Assembly (NCBI GenBank): GCA_018399935.1
Contig: JAGYNP010000031.1
Span: 1-6,269 of the forward strand
Source: Candidatus Moraniibacteriota bacterium
GTDB lineage: Bacteria; Patescibacteriota; Minisyncoccia; Moranbacterales; DUUL01
Length of the DNA stretch: 6,269 nucleotides
Direction: 5' to 3'
Shown here: positions 5,919 to 6,269 of the stretch, one piece after another
Layout of the letters: the number at the start of each line of letters is the position of its first letter
Numbering within the stretch: the first letter of the stretch is position 1
The notes under the pieces: model-generated
Database searches by the model: none
What the model saw: the letters and a program-made list of their open reading frames with translations, nothing else
What the model was told of the DNA's origin: nothing
Made by a program: the position numbers and the translations under genes

Positions 5919-6161
5919 AAAAAAAATCGTCAAAAATCCGGGAGTTAGCAAAGTTTATAAAAAAAATTTTTCAAAACAAAAACAGAAGAATTTTTTTCTC
6001 TCCATCTTCAAATTAGGTAGACAAATCCACCCAAGCGAATAATGAAGATCTTACTAAAACCCGAATTTTTAACGACTTAAAGAATTACTTTTAAACACTA
6101 TTTTATCACAAAAAATTATAATCTTATAGCAGAAAAAGTATTTAAAAGTAATCCTTATTAC
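5919..6161 (-). ncRNA. Putative structured non-coding RNA upstream of aspS, class not recognised
   Basis: A consensus promoter predicts a start near 6161. Four helices follow on the minus strand. P1 is 6152-6137 with 6099-6084 (16 bp, one G-U). P2 is 6074-6051 with 5951-5928 (22 of 24 positions pair, three G-U, one 2x2 mismatch). Inside P2, P3 is 6049-6043 with 6010-6004 (AUCUUCA/UGAAGAU). P4 is UUGGGUGGA, loop UUUG, UCUACCUAA (6034-6013, two G-U). A T8 run (5919-5926) follows P2 after one base and could end the RNA. All six strand-informative pairs are G-U on the minus strand and A-C on the plus, which argues for a minus-strand RNA rather than a DNA inverted repeat. A 52-nt A/U-rich stretch (6003-5952) is on the 3' side. 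I looked for tmRNA, RNase P, SRP RNA, T-box and tRNA signatures and found none. The closing-stem layout loosely recalls 6S RNA, but the centre is too asymmetric to name it. The transcript might instead continue to the hairpin at 5812-5842 (about 350 nt). Confidence 0.55.
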
Positions 6162-6167
6162 TTATCC

Positions 6168-6196
6168 ATTATAATCTGAATAGGCTTAAAAGTCAA
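6168..6196 (-). promoter_or_regulatory. Near-perfect sigma70-type promoter of the putative ncRNA
   Basis: On the minus strand, TTGACT (6191-6196) and TATAAT (6168-6173) are exactly 17 bp apart, 11 of 12 consensus positions, the best promoter in the window. Initiation is expected near 6161. No protein frame with a plausible start follows: the ATG just after the -10 gives MDK and a stop. This favours an RNA gene as the product. Confidence 0.7.
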
Positions 6197-6198
6197 TA

Positions 6199-6223
6199 AA
6201 ACTTTATTTTGAAAATAAAATTT
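6199..6223. repeat. AT-rich palindrome beside the ncRNA promoter
   Basis: TTTATTTT (6203-6210) and AAAATAAA (6212-6219) are perfect arms around one G, extended by three further pairs beyond a single mismatch. The palindrome ends 2 nt upstream of the -35 box at 6191-6196. It could be an operator, an UP-like activating tract, or the weak terminator of a minus-strand gene beyond the right edge. Composition alone makes chance palindromes fairly common here. I see no supportable gene in 6224-6269. Confidence 0.35.
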
Positions 6224-6269
6224 AAGCTCTTCCACTTTACTAAATTAGAAATCTTTAAAAATAAAAAAA

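Noticed and set aside
5928..6074. Mobile-element or integron-type inverted repeat
   Set aside because: There is no transposase and no target duplication I can see. The helix differences are all G-U compatible on one strand, which fits RNA better than DNA repeats.
5919..6161. T-box riboswitch for aspS
   Set aside because: There is no T-box UGGN-ACCGCG-type antiterminator sequence or stem I hallmark motif, and the hairpin before aspS lacks a U-tract in that direction.
6195..6267. An open minus-strand frame from the right edge to a TGA, which could be the last ~24 codons of a gene
   Set aside because: It is too short to judge, of low complexity, and its stop overlaps the -35 box of the ncRNA promoter. 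It cannot be told from chance.
1..6269. CRISPR arrays, tRNA or rRNA genes
   Set aside because: I found no regularly spaced repeats, no T-loop GGTTCGA-type motifs and no rRNA-like sequence on either strand.

Overview
The window is very AT-rich bacterial DNA that uses the standard genetic code: the coding frames stay open to TAA/TAG stops and Trp is read from TGG. The organism is probably a small-genome, uncultured-type bacterium. A Candidate Phyla Radiation (Patescibacteria, Parcubacteria-like) lineage is my best guess. It rests on the style of the AspRS and GroEL, the scarcity of Shine-Dalgarno sites, and groEL standing without groES. This placement is inference; Gracilibacteria-type UGA=Gly recoding is disfavoured.

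Left part (1-2487), all on the minus strand. groEL (650-2365) is followed after 72 nt by a small two-helix membrane protein (257-577) with a perfect Shine-Dalgarno. The pair probably forms one transcript that ends at a hairpin (205-255). A textbook promoter (TTGACT-17-TAAAAT) and a 27-bp CIRCE-like operator lie immediately upstream of groEL, which suggests HrcA-type heat-shock control. Beyond the hairpin, a separate promoter (163-191) drives a membrane-protein gene that runs off the left edge and is seen only as its first 45 codons.

Middle (2488-3950). A divergent plus-strand gene (2798-3841) encodes a membrane-anchored protein with a right-handed parallel beta-helix ectodomain. It converges on aspS, and a strong bidirectional terminator (3886-3915) separates the two.

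Right part (3951-6269), minus strand. aspS (aspartyl-tRNA synthetase, 593 aa) has its own probable promoter. Behind it lie more than 500 bases without a convincing protein gene. This stretch contains the most interesting signal of the window: a consensus sigma70-type promoter (TTGACT-17-TATAAT) followed by about 240 nt with four nested or adjacent helices. One is a 24-position closing helix that ends at a T8 run. All six polarity-informative wobble pairs are G-U only when read on the minus strand. I interpret this as an unrecognised structured non-coding RNA upstream of aspS. A further hairpin (5812-5842) separates it from the aspS promoter.
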